Position numbers and translations under genes: made by a program. 64,000 nucleotides of DNA. Origin: Atopobium sp034113385 (GTDB taxonomy: Bacteria; Actinomycetota; Coriobacteriia; Coriobacteriales; Atopobiaceae). The stretch covers positions 57,540 to 121,539 of the forward strand of contig NZ_JAXEXL010000015.1 of NCBI RefSeq assembly GCF_034113385.1, written 5' to 3'. Positions 40,138-49,787 of this stretch are shown piece by piece. Position 1 is the stretch's first letter, and every line of letters begins with the position of its first letter. The notes beneath the pieces are model-generated. The model searched no databases. It was not told where the DNA came from and saw only the letters and a program-made list of their open reading frames with translations.

Positions 40138-40983
40138 ATGCAAACTACTCAGGACATACAAGCTATTGATACACCCATTCATACGCCCACTGAGGCAGCA
40201 ACTATGGTGCTTAAACTGGGGTATCGCGGTGCAGACTTTTCTGGTTTTGCGGCACAGCCAGGTGGCGTGCGTACCGTTGCCGGAGAGTTATACCATGCGC
40301 TATCCGTATTTTTGCACAGGCCTGTAGAGATTACCTGTGCTGGTCGTACAGATGCAGGTGTGCATGCGTTGGCGCAACATGTGAGCTTACCTGTATACAA
40401 AAACGAATTAGGGCTGAGCGGCTCTACCGTTAAGCGAGCACTTAATGCGCTGGTAGGCGATGATATTTCTGTTTCAGAAGTGTATAGGGCTCCTGCGGGT
40501 TTCTCGGCACGGTTTGACGCAGAGGCACGCAGCTATCGATATCGTATTGTGGAGGGGTGGACTCGTCCTATTATGGCGTGGAACCATGCCTGGTGGCTGC
40601 GTGCTCAGCTAGACGTTGAGGCCATGGATCGAGCGGCTCAGGCGCTGGTAGGCGAGCATGATTTTAAGAGCTTTTGCAAGGCAGCCTCTGCGATAGACAA
40701 GCCAACGCATCGTAATGTGATGTCGGTGCAGGTTGCGCGTATCGAGGAGGCGGGCGAGCAACTTATTGCAGTAGATATTACAGGCAACGCTTTTTTGCAT
40801 TCTATGGTACGCACCATTGTTGGCAGCCTTGTTGAGGTGGGCACAGGTCGCCGAGAAGAGCAGTGGATTTCCCAGGTGTTGGCGGCATGTAATCGTCGGG
40901 CTGCTGGTCAGTGTGCTCCGGCAAAAGGTTTGGTGTTTGCCGCTGTACAGTACCCAGAAGGCTCATTTGAACCGTGGCTTTAG
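40138..40983 (+). CDS. truA: tRNA pseudouridine synthase A
   Basis: TruA, 281 residues, makes pseudouridine at positions 38-40 of tRNA anticodon stems. The catalytic Asp72 lies in CAGRTDAGVHALAQ. FSARFDAEARSYRYRI and DITGNAFLHSMVR also match. A start at residue 23 (MVLKLGYRGADFSGFA) would match the family N-terminus more closely, but the first ATG has AAAGGATG upstream. The rplQ-ecfA-ecfT-truA order is common in Gram-positive bacteria. Confidence 0.96.
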   Translation: MQTTQDIQAIDTPIHTPTEAATMVLKLGYRGADFSGFAAQPGGVRTVAGELYHALSVFLHRPVEITCAGRTDAGVHALAQHVSLPVYKNELGLSGSTVKRALNALVGDDISVSEVYRAPAGFSARFDAEARSYRYRIVEGWTRPIMAWNHAWWLRAQLDVEAMDRAAQALVGEHDFKSFCKAASAIDKPTHRNVMSVQVARIEEAGEQLIAVDITGNAFLHSMVRTIVGSLVEVGTGRREEQWISQVLAACNRRAAGQCAPAKGLVFAAVQYPEGSFEPWL

Positions 40984-41100
40984 GCTTTAGCATGGTAGCA
41001 CGCGGTAGTGCTCTGTAGTGGCACGTGGTAGTGTAATGTGGCGGTGCCATTTGGGCACACAGCAACACGCATCGTGCAGGTAACAAGAGGATGATTTGGC

Positions 41101-41856
41101 ATGAAGCAGCGTAAACGATATGAGCGGAGTGACGTTTTGGCACTTGGTGCGCATAAGACACGCAATGCGTTGCTTGCTTTGGCAGTGGTGGTGACCGTAG
41201 TGGTTACGGGCGTTTCTGTGCTTTGGAATCTTGCACAGGCCAATTCAAACTTGGGCGACACGGGTTTATCGGCATCTATTAAAAAGGATGGCGGCAAAAA
41301 CACCGCTACGGTAAATACGCAGCTTTCAGACCATGTGGTTACTACAGTGCTCGTGTTTATTCATGCGGACAAAAACGAGTCAGTGCTCAGTTCAGCCAAA
41401 CTGTTGAGCCTTGATCAAAGTGCAGGTAAAGGCTGCATTGTAAATCTTCCCGCCGATATGACGGTTACCTTGGACAATACACAAACCACGCTCTCTGAGG
41501 TATTTGGCAAGCAGCAATCTAAGGGCAGTATTGGTGTGGTATCCACCGCTACAGGCGTCAAGATTTCTCATGTTATGGTGGTGGATTCGTATGGCTGGAA
41601 AAAGGTGCTGGAGCTTTCCAACGTTGGTGCCACACAGCTGGCACGTCAAGCAACAGAGCTTCTTGGTTTGCTGCATACGGATATGTCGGCACCAGATTTG
41701 CTTAACCTTGCAGAGACTGCGCATGGCATTGGTAAAAAGAACGTGGCTGTGATAGATGCTCCTTGTACAAGTGTTGCGGGTACCGATGGTGCTACACAAA
41801 CGCTTATTGATTCTGAACAGTTGGGATTAGCCATTGGAACGCTGGTGGCAAAGTAG
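41101..41856 (+). CDS. membrane-anchored LCP-like (LytR-CpsA-Psr-related) protein
   Basis: A 251-residue protein with one N-terminal membrane anchor (about 22-45) and an extracytoplasmic domain. The pattern VLVFIHADKNESVLSS...CIVNLPADMTV...LSEVFG...GVVSTATGVKISHVMVVDSYGWKKVLE follows the order of the LytR-CpsA-Psr domain. LCP enzymes transfer teichoic-acid-like or glycan polymers to peptidoglycan. The usual SLPRD-type segment reads NLPADM, lacking the Arg, and the domain is short, so activity may be lost or altered. The neighbouring glycosyltransferase fits a surface-glycan role. Assignment rests on pattern only. Confidence 0.6.
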   Translation: MKQRKRYERSDVLALGAHKTRNALLALAVVVTVVVTGVSVLWNLAQANSNLGDTGLSASIKKDGGKNTATVNTQLSDHVVTTVLVFIHADKNESVLSSAKLLSLDQSAGKGCIVNLPADMTVTLDNTQTTLSEVFGKQQSKGSIGVVSTATGVKISHVMVVDSYGWKKVLELSNVGATQLARQATELLGLLHTDMSAPDLLNLAETAHGIGKKNVAVIDAPCTSVAGTDGATQTLIDSEQLGLAIGTLVAK

Positions 41857-41979
41857 CAACTCATGCTTTTCTCATTGTGCATCTGTTGGGTTCTCGTGAT
41901 ATGCCGTGGTCTGGGTAAAATAGTGCAATAGTGTTGTGGTAACGCGCTTGTAAAAGATGTCACAGAAACCGGGGGGTTT

Positions 41980-43053
41980 ATGGCGCGCAACAATCCAAAA
42001 GTCTCGGTAATTATGCCGGTATATAACGTTGCTGCTTACGTGGGTCGCGCAATTGAGAGCTTGCAAGCGCAGACCATGGGTGACTTTGAGCTGCTGGTTG
42101 TTGACGATGGATCTAAAGACCGCTCCGGCGATATATGCGATCGTATGGCCGAGAAGGACATTCGTATTGACGTATTTCATACGCCTAACGGCGGAGCTCC
42201 CGCTGCACGCAATTTAGCGCTTGACCACGCGTGCGGTCAGTACGTGTACTTTATGGATGCGGATGACTGGGCAGAGCCGCACATGCTTGAGGACATGGTA
42301 GCTTTGGCGGACCAGAATAACGCAGAGCTCATAGTTGCTGGTTTTTATATTGATACGTTTTATGCTAAAAACAGCAATGAACATCTTAGTGAGCTTAAGT
42401 CTCGGCCTTCTCGGGTGTATGAAACTCAGGCAGATTTTAGAGCAGACGCCTATAAGCTCTTTGACGAGAATCTGCTGTATACGCCGTGGAACAAACTTTT
42501 TTTGCGTGCGCGCATTGAGGAGCTTAACCTGCGTTTTCGCCCTACTTTTTGGGATGACTTCCCCTATGTGTTGGACTTTATTCGTGACGTAAACAAGGTA
42601 GTTGTAACAGAAGAAGCCTACTATCACTTTATTCGCTCACGTGCAGAGTCAGAGACCGCTCGTTGGCGTCCTCAAATGTACGAGAAGCGCGAAGAGGAGC
42701 ACGGCTGGATGCTTGATTTGCTTGAGCACTGGGGCTTGTCACAGGATGCTTCCAGCAAAGAGATGGTCATGCGTCGTTACGTTGAGCGGCTTATTGGCTG
42801 CATAGAAAACGTATGCAATCCTGCGGCACAGCTAACGCGCGCACAAAAGATAGCAGCCATTCGTCAGATGATTAGCACACCACAGGCGCAGGAGGCAGTA
42901 CGTATAGCACGTCCGCGCTCACGGGTTATGCGCACACTCGTCAAGCCCATTGCGAAAAAAAATGCCGTGCAGGCATATCTTGAAGGTTCGTTCATTTCGT
43001 TTGTAAAGCGGCGCAATACGCGTATCTTTGCAACGCTTAAGGCTCGTAGGTAG
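41980..43053 (+). CDS. family 2 glycosyltransferase
   Basis: A 357-residue GT-A glycosyltransferase. VSVIMPVYNVAAYVGRAIESLQAQT, LLVVDDGSKDRS, GGAPAARNLALDHA and YVYFMDADDW (the DxD metal site) are the standard motifs. It probably adds sugars to a cell-surface polymer from a nucleotide sugar. The C-terminal third is basic and lacks membrane helices. The response-regulator gene starts 2 nt after the stop, so it may be co-transcribed with the two-component genes. Confidence 0.9.
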   Translation: MARNNPKVSVIMPVYNVAAYVGRAIESLQAQTMGDFELLVVDDGSKDRSGDICDRMAEKDIRIDVFHTPNGGAPAARNLALDHACGQYVYFMDADDWAEPHMLEDMVALADQNNAELIVAGFYIDTFYAKNSNEHLSELKSRPSRVYETQADFRADAYKLFDENLLYTPWNKLFLRARIEELNLRFRPTFWDDFPYVLDFIRDVNKVVVTEEAYYHFIRSRAESETARWRPQMYEKREEEHGWMLDLLEHWGLSQDASSKEMVMRRYVERLIGCIENVCNPAAQLTRAQKIAAIRQMISTPQAQEAVRIARPRSRVMRTLVKPIAKKNAVQAYLEGSFISFVKRRNTRIFATLKARR

Positions 43054-43055
43054 CT

Positions 43056-43736
43056 ATGGCTCGCGTTTTTGTTGTTGAGGATGATGCATCCGTCCGTGAG
43101 CAACTTTGTGTGTTGCTCAAAAATGCAGGACACCAGGTTGTGCTGCCAAATAGTTTTGAAAGTATCGTTACTGAAGTGCGTGCTGCTTCGCCCGATATTG
43201 TCTTGCTCGATTTAAGTCTTCCAGGCACCGATGGGCAATACGTGTTACGTGAGTTGCGTCAAAAATCTAACGTGCCTGCTATGGTGCTTACCAGCAGAAC
43301 ATCGGAGCTTGATGAGCTTATGAGCATGAGCTTGGGAGCAGATGATTTTCTCGCTAAGCCCTATAACGGGCAAATTTTGTTGGCACATATAGACGCCATC
43401 ATGCGCCGTACGCAATCTGCAGCTCATAATTCTCGTACGCTCAATTTTGGTGCTATGACATTGGATCTTTCGCGGTCGTTTGTGTCCGTGGGCGAGAAAA
43501 GCGTGGAGCTCACAAAGAATGAGTTGCGCATTTTAGAAACATTACTGCAGGGTAAGGGTGCTATTGTATCGCGAGAAAGCATTATGGAAGCACTTTGGAA
43601 CTCCGATGAGTTTGTGGATGATAATACCTTGACAGTCAATATGAATCGCCTGCGCCGCACGCTTGGCAGAATTGATGCGGGAGATTTGATTGTTACTCAC
43701 CGTGGCCAAGGCTACTCTATAGCAATGCATTCGTAG
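43056..43736 (+). CDS. OmpR/PhoB-family response regulator (BceR-like)
   Basis: A 226-residue regulator. The receiver domain has the acidic pocket (E8/D9/D10), phospho-acceptor Asp52 in VLLDLSLPGTDG and Lys near 102 in DDFLAKPYN. The C-terminal winged helix has LTKNELRILETLLQGKGAIVSRE and RRTLGR...VTHRGQGYSI. It stands directly before a short histidine kinase and a BceAB-like exporter, so it likely activates them in response to envelope-acting peptides. Confidence 0.93.
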   Translation: MARVFVVEDDASVREQLCVLLKNAGHQVVLPNSFESIVTEVRAASPDIVLLDLSLPGTDGQYVLRELRQKSNVPAMVLTSRTSELDELMSMSLGADDFLAKPYNGQILLAHIDAIMRRTQSAAHNSRTLNFGAMTLDLSRSFVSVGEKSVELTKNELRILETLLQGKGAIVSRESIMEALWNSDEFVDDNTLTVNMNRLRRTLGRIDAGDLIVTHRGQGYSIAMHS

Positions 43737-43753
43737 GCTATAGAGGTAGTGCC

Positions 43754-44806
43754 ATGTTTTTCTCGTATTGCAAATCCCACATAGTATCGATGGTTTGCTG
43801 TTTGTTAGCGGCTGCTATACCTGCAACTTTATCGCGTATTGCGGGCATGAGTTTGGATTTTTGTCTCTTGTGCTTCTTGCTCGTGCTCATGCCGTTGGTA
43901 ATTGCTGGAACAATACAGTATCTACGTGCCTCACGGTTTTTACGTTCGCTTGAGGGTATTGCCCACAACAAAGATGGCGTTTTAGCAGCACATGCCGTAG
44001 TTGATTTGCTGGAAAGACCCGTGTTTTATGAGGGAGAACTTTCTTATGCGGCGCTTCGTAAGATTGCCCTAGAATCGCAGCGCCAAACCGTAGATGCTCA
44101 AGCACAAATGAATCAATATCGTGATTACATAGAGACCTGGGTGCATGAGATTAAAACGCCGCTTGCCGCTGCACGACTTATGCTACAAAATGAGCCAACA
44201 ACCAATGCACACCGCTTGCAAGCAGAACTTTCGCGTACTGAGGAGCTTGCCGAGCAGGCGTTGTATCTGGCGCGTAGCACTTCTGTCGAGAAGGACTATG
44301 TTATTCGCCGGACTTCATTAACCAATCTGATAAACACCGCCATTAAATCACGTGCTCACATACTGATTGCCGTAGGTATGCACGTGGATACCTCTGATGT
44401 GGTGGAGCAAGACTTGCGGGTAGCTTGTGATTCTAAGTGGCTTGTATTTATTCTCGGTCAGCTCATTGATAATGCCATTCGGTACCGCGTCAATTCGCAG
44501 CAGCGTGAAGATCATCAAGCTCCAACCGTGCGTTTCTCGGCACGTGTTCAAAATGCTCATACGGCACATGAGCGTGTAGATTTGCACGTATGGGATAATG
44601 GCTGCGGCATTGCGCCAGAGGACCTGAACCGCGTGTTTGATCGGGGCTTTACGGGTCAAAATGGTCGAACACATGCGCGTAGCACAGGTATTGGTTTGTA
44701 TTTGGTGGCTCAGCTGTGTCATAAAATGGGTCAGACCGTAACCGCTGCCAGCCTGCAGGGCGAGTGGACCGATATATGCATCGGTTTGCCAAACTTACAA
44801 AAGTGA
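43754..44806 (+). CDS. intramembrane-sensing histidine kinase (BceS-like)
   Basis: A 350-residue kinase. Two closely spaced membrane helices (about 8-26 and 33-55) with almost no external loop mark the intramembrane-sensing class. Its members usually sense through their ABC permease partner. The H box has His131 in WVHEIKTPLAAARLML, the N box is QLIDNAIRYR, and the G boxes are DNGCGIAPEDLNRVFDRGF and STGIGLYLV. The permease partner is two genes downstream. Confidence 0.93.
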   Translation: MFFSYCKSHIVSMVCCLLAAAIPATLSRIAGMSLDFCLLCFLLVLMPLVIAGTIQYLRASRFLRSLEGIAHNKDGVLAAHAVVDLLERPVFYEGELSYAALRKIALESQRQTVDAQAQMNQYRDYIETWVHEIKTPLAAARLMLQNEPTTNAHRLQAELSRTEELAEQALYLARSTSVEKDYVIRRTSLTNLINTAIKSRAHILIAVGMHVDTSDVVEQDLRVACDSKWLVFILGQLIDNAIRYRVNSQQREDHQAPTVRFSARVQNAHTAHERVDLHVWDNGCGIAPEDLNRVFDRGFTGQNGRTHARSTGIGLYLVAQLCHKMGQTVTAASLQGEWTDICIGLPNLQK

Positions 44807-44908
44807 AAGCAAAGCGTAAGCTAATTCGATGGCATCATGCGCGGCAACATCCGATGATAGTAGTGTCAGTCAAGCCATGTGGCGCAATCTATTGTTGGAG
44901 GACGCTTT

Positions 44909-45715
44909 ATGAATATGAATGTGAGCACTGCCCCAAAAAGTTACACCACTACCCAGCCTGCATTGGTGGTTTCTCAGGTAGAAAAGATCTATGGTGGGTC
45001 TGATACTACTACCCGTGCTTTAGCTGGTGTAAATCTTACCGTGCAGCCAGGTGAGATGGTTGCCATCATGGGCCCTTCTGGCTCTGGTAAATCCACACTG
45101 CTCAATTGCGTTGCTACTATTGATGCGCCAACGGCAGGCTCCGTTGTTATTGGTGGGCAGGATACCTCATCGCTCTCTCAAAAGCAGTTGGCAGCATTTC
45201 GTCGTGAAAGCTTGGGCTTTGTGTTCCAAGATTCAAACCTGTTGGATACGCTTACCGCTCGAGAAAATATTGCCTTGCCACTTTCTATTGGTCGTGTAAA
45301 TGTAAACCAGATTCAAGAGCGTGTTACTCGCGTTGCTACGATGCTTGGCGTAACGGAAGTATTGGATAAATATCCTCATCAGATGAGTGGCGGCCAGCGC
45401 CAGCGAGTTGCCGCTGCGCGCGCTATTGTAACCAATCCCACACTTATCCTGGCAGACGAGCCAACTGGTGCGTTAGACTCCAAAAATGCCCGCATTCTGC
45501 TTGAGTGCTTTGAGCGGCTTAATACCACTCAGCAAGCAACGGTACTCATGGTTACCCACGATGAGTATGCAGCTAGCTGGTGCCAGCGCGTCATCTTTAT
45601 TCGCGATGGCAAACTGTTTACCGAGCTTGTTCGTGGCGATAAATCCCGTCGTGAGTTCTTTGATCGCATCATTGAGGTTGTGGCTGCGATTGGCGGTGAC
45701 GTAGATGCTCGCTAA
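44909..45715 (+). CDS. BceA-type ABC transporter ATP-binding protein
   Basis: A 268-residue MacB/BceA-like ATPase. Walker A is GPSGSGKST, Q loop FVFQDSNLLDTLTARENIALP, signature MSGGQRQRVAAARA and Walker B LILADEPTGALDSKN. The ATG at 44909 follows GGAGG by 7 nt. Its end overlaps the permease start by 11 nt. Together they form a peptide-antibiotic detoxification or sensing transporter. Confidence 0.94.
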   Translation: MNMNVSTAPKSYTTTQPALVVSQVEKIYGGSDTTTRALAGVNLTVQPGEMVAIMGPSGSGKSTLLNCVATIDAPTAGSVVIGGQDTSSLSQKQLAAFRRESLGFVFQDSNLLDTLTARENIALPLSIGRVNVNQIQERVTRVATMLGVTEVLDKYPHQMSGGQRQRVAAARAIVTNPTLILADEPTGALDSKNARILLECFERLNTTQQATVLMVTHDEYAASWCQRVIFIRDGKLFTELVRGDKSRREFFDRIIEVVAAIGGDVDAR

Positions 45716-47834
45716 GCTTGCGCTTCGTAATGTGCGCCGCTCTGCTCGCGACTATTTGGTGTACTTCTTTACGCTTACCATTGGTGTTGCTGTATTTTAT
45801 GCCTTTAACACCATTGCAGTACAGGCGGATTTTCTTAAATCTGACGTGCGCGAAATGGTAAAGGCAATCTATGGAATCATCACTGGATTAACGATATTTT
45901 TGGCAGCTATTACGGGCTTTTTGATGGTGTATGCGAATAACTTCTTGATGCGTCACCGCAAGAAGGAAATGGGCCTATACCAGGTGCTGGGTATGCCTCG
46001 TTCCATGGTTGCTCGTACTATTACCTTGGAAACTCTGTTTGTTGCAATTGCAGCGCTGGCGATAGGGTTTGCTATTGGCGCACTTCTCTCTCAGGTTTTA
46101 CTGTTTGTAACGGCTGCACTTTTTGCCTCTAAAGTTGAGGAGTTTAAATTTTTCTTCTCGATTCCTGCGTTCCTTACCACATTTATCTGCTTTGCCGTTA
46201 TCTTTTTTATCATGATGCTTTTTAACTTGCGCTCTTTGCGTAAAGTTCAGCTTGTAGAGCTTATGAGCGCTCAAAAGAAGTCCGAGAAAACCCACGTAAA
46301 GAGCTTGTTTTTTTCTAGCGTACTGTTTGTTATTGGCGCGGTGTGCGTGGGTGTTGCCTACTGGCGTCTTATTAAACTCGGTTTTCCTGGATTTGGTGGT
46401 TCCGGAACTCAAGTGGACTTTCTTATTACTACAGTGCTTGTGTCGCTTGGCACACTCGTTTTGTTTTATGGTTTAGCAGGTGCTTTAACTGCGCTTGCAA
46501 GGCGTTCTAAGAAGTACTATTTTTCCGGATTGCATAGTTTTAGCGTGCGTGAAGTATCCAGTCAAATCAATACCAATGCCATCTCTATGGGATTTGTATC
46601 GTTGATTTTGTTTTTGGCTATCACCTCGGTTACCACTGGTATGAGTATTACCAATGCTCTGCAAGCTGCCCAGCGTATAGCATTGCCTTACAGTGCAAGC
46701 ATTCTTGCCTATGGTGGTCCAAAAGATCGTGCAGCAGACCTTGCTGCCGCTCCTGAGCGTCTTAAGGCAGCTGGCTATGATTTATCAAAGCTGGGCAAGG
46801 TATCTACCATGGTGTTGCGCCTGCCTCAAAATTGGGATGCGCAAGGCTTCCAAGCTCCTTCTTTGACCCTTGGTGATTTTTGTAAGACAGCCAATATGAA
46901 GTTGCCTCTTGGCTATGAAAATGCAGATGTAACCAGGGCTTCTCTTGAGGTTATAAGCCTCAATGAGTATAACGAGCAACGTAACATGATGAATATGCAG
47001 CCTGTTGCTCTGGCGCCTGACGAGTATCTTGTTACGTCCAACATGGAAGTTGTTAACCCAATCTATGCAGCAGCTGTAAAAAATGGACATACCATTGATG
47101 TTGCTGGTACTAAACTTAAACCTTCTAGTCTGGGTGCCATTTCTGATAACTCTGCCAACCTCATGAATTTCTCGGTGGCAAGCAATGCTGGCACATTGGT
47201 TGTTCCCAACGAGCTGATTGATAACTTTATTCCTCGTAGGTTGGTTATTAATGTGGCATACGCTTCTACCGCTGCTGCAGACATCGCCAAGAATGATGCT
47301 GTTCTTAAGCAAATTTCCAACCTCGATGGGCAGGCATTGTCACAGGCTATCTATAACACGCCAGAGTACAGCTCAAACGGTGTTTTGGTACTGTCTCGTA
47401 CCGAGATGATTGCACAGGGTTTTGGTTTGCGCGGCGTGGTAACCTACCTTGCACTTTACATAGGCTTTGTTTTGATTGTTATTTGTGCTGCAATTTTAGC
47501 TATTCAACGCTTGAGCGCAACGTCTGAGTCTGCAGCACGTTTCCGCATTCTGAATGATTTAGGTGCTTCCGAGAAGGACATGCTCAATTCGCTTAAGTTC
47601 CAAACAAGCTTGTCTTTTATTGCTCCGTTGCTGGTGGGTTTGGCTCACTCAGTCTGCGCCATGAGCGTGCTTATGGAGATTATCCGTGTCTTGGGCGGAG
47701 TTAATATTGCTACTAACTCGTTCCTTATTGTGGGTATTTTTATAGTGGTCTATGGCAGTTACCTTGCTCTTACCTATGGCATGTCTCGCCACATGATTCT
47801 GAATGCAACACATGCCAAGCGTCATAGTTTGTAA
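45705..47834 (+). CDS. BceB-type FtsX-like ABC permease
   Basis: A 709-residue permease with ten predicted membrane helices. Helix 1 is near 16-37 and helices 2-7 lie in 48-315. A large external domain of about 245 residues sits between helices 7 and 8, followed by helices 8-10 after 570. This ten-helix layout with one big outer domain is the BceB hallmark, the part that recognises bacitracin-like or lantibiotic complexes. It is coupled to the ATPase gene by overlap and followed by a terminator. Confidence 0.92.
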   Translation: MLAKLALRNVRRSARDYLVYFFTLTIGVAVFYAFNTIAVQADFLKSDVREMVKAIYGIITGLTIFLAAITGFLMVYANNFLMRHRKKEMGLYQVLGMPRSMVARTITLETLFVAIAALAIGFAIGALLSQVLLFVTAALFASKVEEFKFFFSIPAFLTTFICFAVIFFIMMLFNLRSLRKVQLVELMSAQKKSEKTHVKSLFFSSVLFVIGAVCVGVAYWRLIKLGFPGFGGSGTQVDFLITTVLVSLGTLVLFYGLAGALTALARRSKKYYFSGLHSFSVREVSSQINTNAISMGFVSLILFLAITSVTTGMSITNALQAAQRIALPYSASILAYGGPKDRAADLAAAPERLKAAGYDLSKLGKVSTMVLRLPQNWDAQGFQAPSLTLGDFCKTANMKLPLGYENADVTRASLEVISLNEYNEQRNMMNMQPVALAPDEYLVTSNMEVVNPIYAAAVKNGHTIDVAGTKLKPSSLGAISDNSANLMNFSVASNAGTLVVPNELIDNFIPRRLVINVAYASTAAADIAKNDAVLKQISNLDGQALSQAIYNTPEYSSNGVLVLSRTEMIAQGFGLRGVVTYLALYIGFVLIVICAAILAIQRLSATSESAARFRILNDLGASEKDMLNSLKFQTSLSFIAPLLVGLAHSVCAMSVLMEIIRVLGGVNIATNSFLIVGIFIVVYGSYLALTYGMSRHMILNATHAKRHSL

Positions 47835-47930
47835 GAGAGTTGCTACGTGAGTGCTTGTTGCGGTGGTGTTTGTCGTTATGGTATGCGCAAGCGCGTGTGA
47901 CTAAGGGCTATGTTTCTTAAACGTTCCCCC

Positions 47931-47977
47931 AACAAAGCAGCTTCTGCCTCATATGGGGTAGAAGCTGCTTGTTTTGT
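47931..47977. terminator. bidirectional terminator between the permease gene and the B3/B4 gene
   Basis: Stem AAGCAGCTTCTGCC / GGTAGAAGCTGCTT with TTGTTTTG on one side and AACAAA on the other. It can serve both convergent genes. Confidence 0.85.
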
Positions 47978-47980
47978 TGT

Positions 47981-48703
47981 TTATTGAGCAATAATGCAGC
48001 TACGGTTATCTGCATGTAGGCAGGTATGAGTAAGAATGGTGCCTCCGAGGTACTTCTCGATAAGCTCGGCGAGCTCAGAGAGCGCTTCTGCCAGTTCTTG
48101 AGTGCGTTGAGGGTCTATGCATTCGGTGACGATAAAGGCATTACGGGTTGTATCGGTAATGGCGGTGCGTTGACCATCGCGCCAATTAAAGCAGCGACAC
48201 ACCGCGCCTGCGTCGTCTAAGTACGCCAACTCACCAGGAAGCGTGGGATCTGAGCCTTCTCCCAAAGGATCAAACTCATCCCCGCCATCGGTTACTTTGA
48301 GCACAAGATTGCCAACAAAGCAATCCACATCCTCAGCTCCAAATGGCAGAGCATAGCGTAAAGAGAGGGCGTTGTAGATATCTACCAGCGGTGCAATATC
48401 GCCTACGGGATTACCTTTGGATGCACGCTTAAGAAGGTTCTCTATAGAGACGCGCGCACCTTTCTTGGTTTTAAACTTCTGATAGGCATCGCGCCAAACA
48501 GCAATAACGGCATTCTTGGAAAGCTGAGGTTCTTCTAGCCATTTGTCAGCCGCAAGATTGGCATGAGCAAGCAAGTTGTGTATGGCCTTCTTGTCTTCAT
48601 TGGTTACTTCATGAGGAGTTTTAAGCCCTGTTGCCACAATAACGCCAAGCTGAGCATGGGGGAAGAGTTGCCAAAATGATTCATCCGCAATGAACTTTTG
48701 CAT
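47981..48703 (-). CDS. B3/B4 (tRNA-synthetase-like) domain protein
   Basis: A 240-residue protein resembling free-standing B3/B4 domains, the fold of the editing part of phenylalanyl-tRNA synthetase beta. Recognisable parts are LGVIVATGLKT, WRDAYQKFKTKKGARVSIENLLKRASKG, LVDIYNALSLRYALPFGAEDVDCF and RCFNWRDGQRTAIT. Such proteins may edit mischarged tRNA or bind amino acids; no activity is proven for this group. The ATG at 48703 is preceded by AAGGAG, so a longer upstream frame is not used. Confidence 0.85.
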   Translation of the reverse strand: MQKFIADESFWQLFPHAQLGVIVATGLKTPHEVTNEDKKAIHNLLAHANLAADKWLEEPQLSKNAVIAVWRDAYQKFKTKKGARVSIENLLKRASKGNPVGDIAPLVDIYNALSLRYALPFGAEDVDCFVGNLVLKVTDGGDEFDPLGEGSDPTLPGELAYLDDAGAVCRCFNWRDGQRTAITDTTRNAFIVTECIDPQRTQELAEALSELAELIEKYLGGTILTHTCLHADNRSCIIAQ

Positions 48704-48883
48704 GGTTTTCTCCTTAATGAGATAAAGCTTGCGTGTACTGTGGTGATATGCCATAGCGTGCAGCCGTTTAGGTACATTGCTACCCCTATGCCCGAATAAG
48801 AAACACAAGTTGGTCTTTTGTGCACAAACTCATAGTACTATTGGTATACATGTGAGAAAAGATAGGTTTATACAGGAGCAGCT

Positions 48884-49708
48884 ATGTCCATCCCACGTCG
48901 TTGCAATGAGCGTGATCGCGCTAAAGTTTTGGAATATATTGCCAAAGACCCCGAGGTGACTACCTTTATTACGGGTGATATTGAGCAGTTTGGCATGAGT
49001 GATCCCGTCAGTGTGTTTGCCTGCGTTAATGATGACGGCAGCTGGGATAGTATCGTGCTTAAGTTCTACGCTAATTTTGTATGCTATAGCCAAAATCAGC
49101 TGTTTGATGCGTTGAGCATGGCTCAGCTCATTAAAGAAGAAGCAAACGAGATGTTTTACGGCAGCATCAATGGGCCCTATGAAGTAATTTCTGCGCTTGC
49201 TCCCTTCTTCGATGACCTTTCAATAACATCTTCCAATCTTGCCCGTCTAACTGCGCTTGCTACCGATAAAATCGCGCCAGCTCCAGATGGCACTATCATC
49301 CGTCCGCTTACGGCAGAGGATTATGATGATTTGTTTGCGCTTCTGGGCAGTACCGATGAGTATCATGAGTTGTATCGCGATGCCCGTTCGGTTGCAATGG
49401 CAAAGCAACAAAAAGCAGCAGATGCAGCCCATGGATGCCTTACCTATGGAGCATTCTACGAGGGCAAGCTTGTCTCGACAGCTTCTACCAGCGCCAATAA
49501 TTCTCAATCATCCATGATTGTTGGCGTGTGCACTCGTAAAGATATGCGTAATTACGGCTTAGCGACGGCCGTAGTAGCACAGGTGTGTGCAGATGAATTG
49601 GCGGCAGGTAAGAAGTTTTTGACGTTGTTTTATGATAATCCCACGGCAGGCCACATTTACAAGCGCATGGGCTTTGAAGAGGTGGCACAATACGCTATGT
49701 TGCGTTAA
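48884..49708 (+). CDS. GNAT-family N-acetyltransferase
   Basis: A 274-residue protein. The C-terminal half (about 145-272) is a GNAT domain with VGVCTRKDMRNYGLATAVVAQVCADELAAG (the acetyl-CoA R/Q-x-x-G-x-G/A loop in variant form) and FYDNPTAGHIYKRMGFEEV. The N-terminal half looks like a degenerate second GNAT-like domain. The acceptor is unknown. The RBS is CAGGAG. Confidence 0.85.
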   Translation: MSIPRRCNERDRAKVLEYIAKDPEVTTFITGDIEQFGMSDPVSVFACVNDDGSWDSIVLKFYANFVCYSQNQLFDALSMAQLIKEEANEMFYGSINGPYEVISALAPFFDDLSITSSNLARLTALATDKIAPAPDGTIIRPLTAEDYDDLFALLGSTDEYHELYRDARSVAMAKQQKAADAAHGCLTYGAFYEGKLVSTASTSANNSQSSMIVGVCTRKDMRNYGLATAVVAQVCADELAAGKKFLTLFYDNPTAGHIYKRMGFEEVAQYAMLR

Positions 49709-49787
49709 GTGAAGCTCTCTATAGGTGAGGCCCGCCTGACGCGCATAAAAGTATTGGCTTAACGTATCACAAGTATATGAGTGGGCA

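Noticed and set aside
40984..41095. Tandem repeat of GGTAGYRC-like units after truA
   Set aside because: Similarity between units is loose and short; not convincing as a structured repeat.
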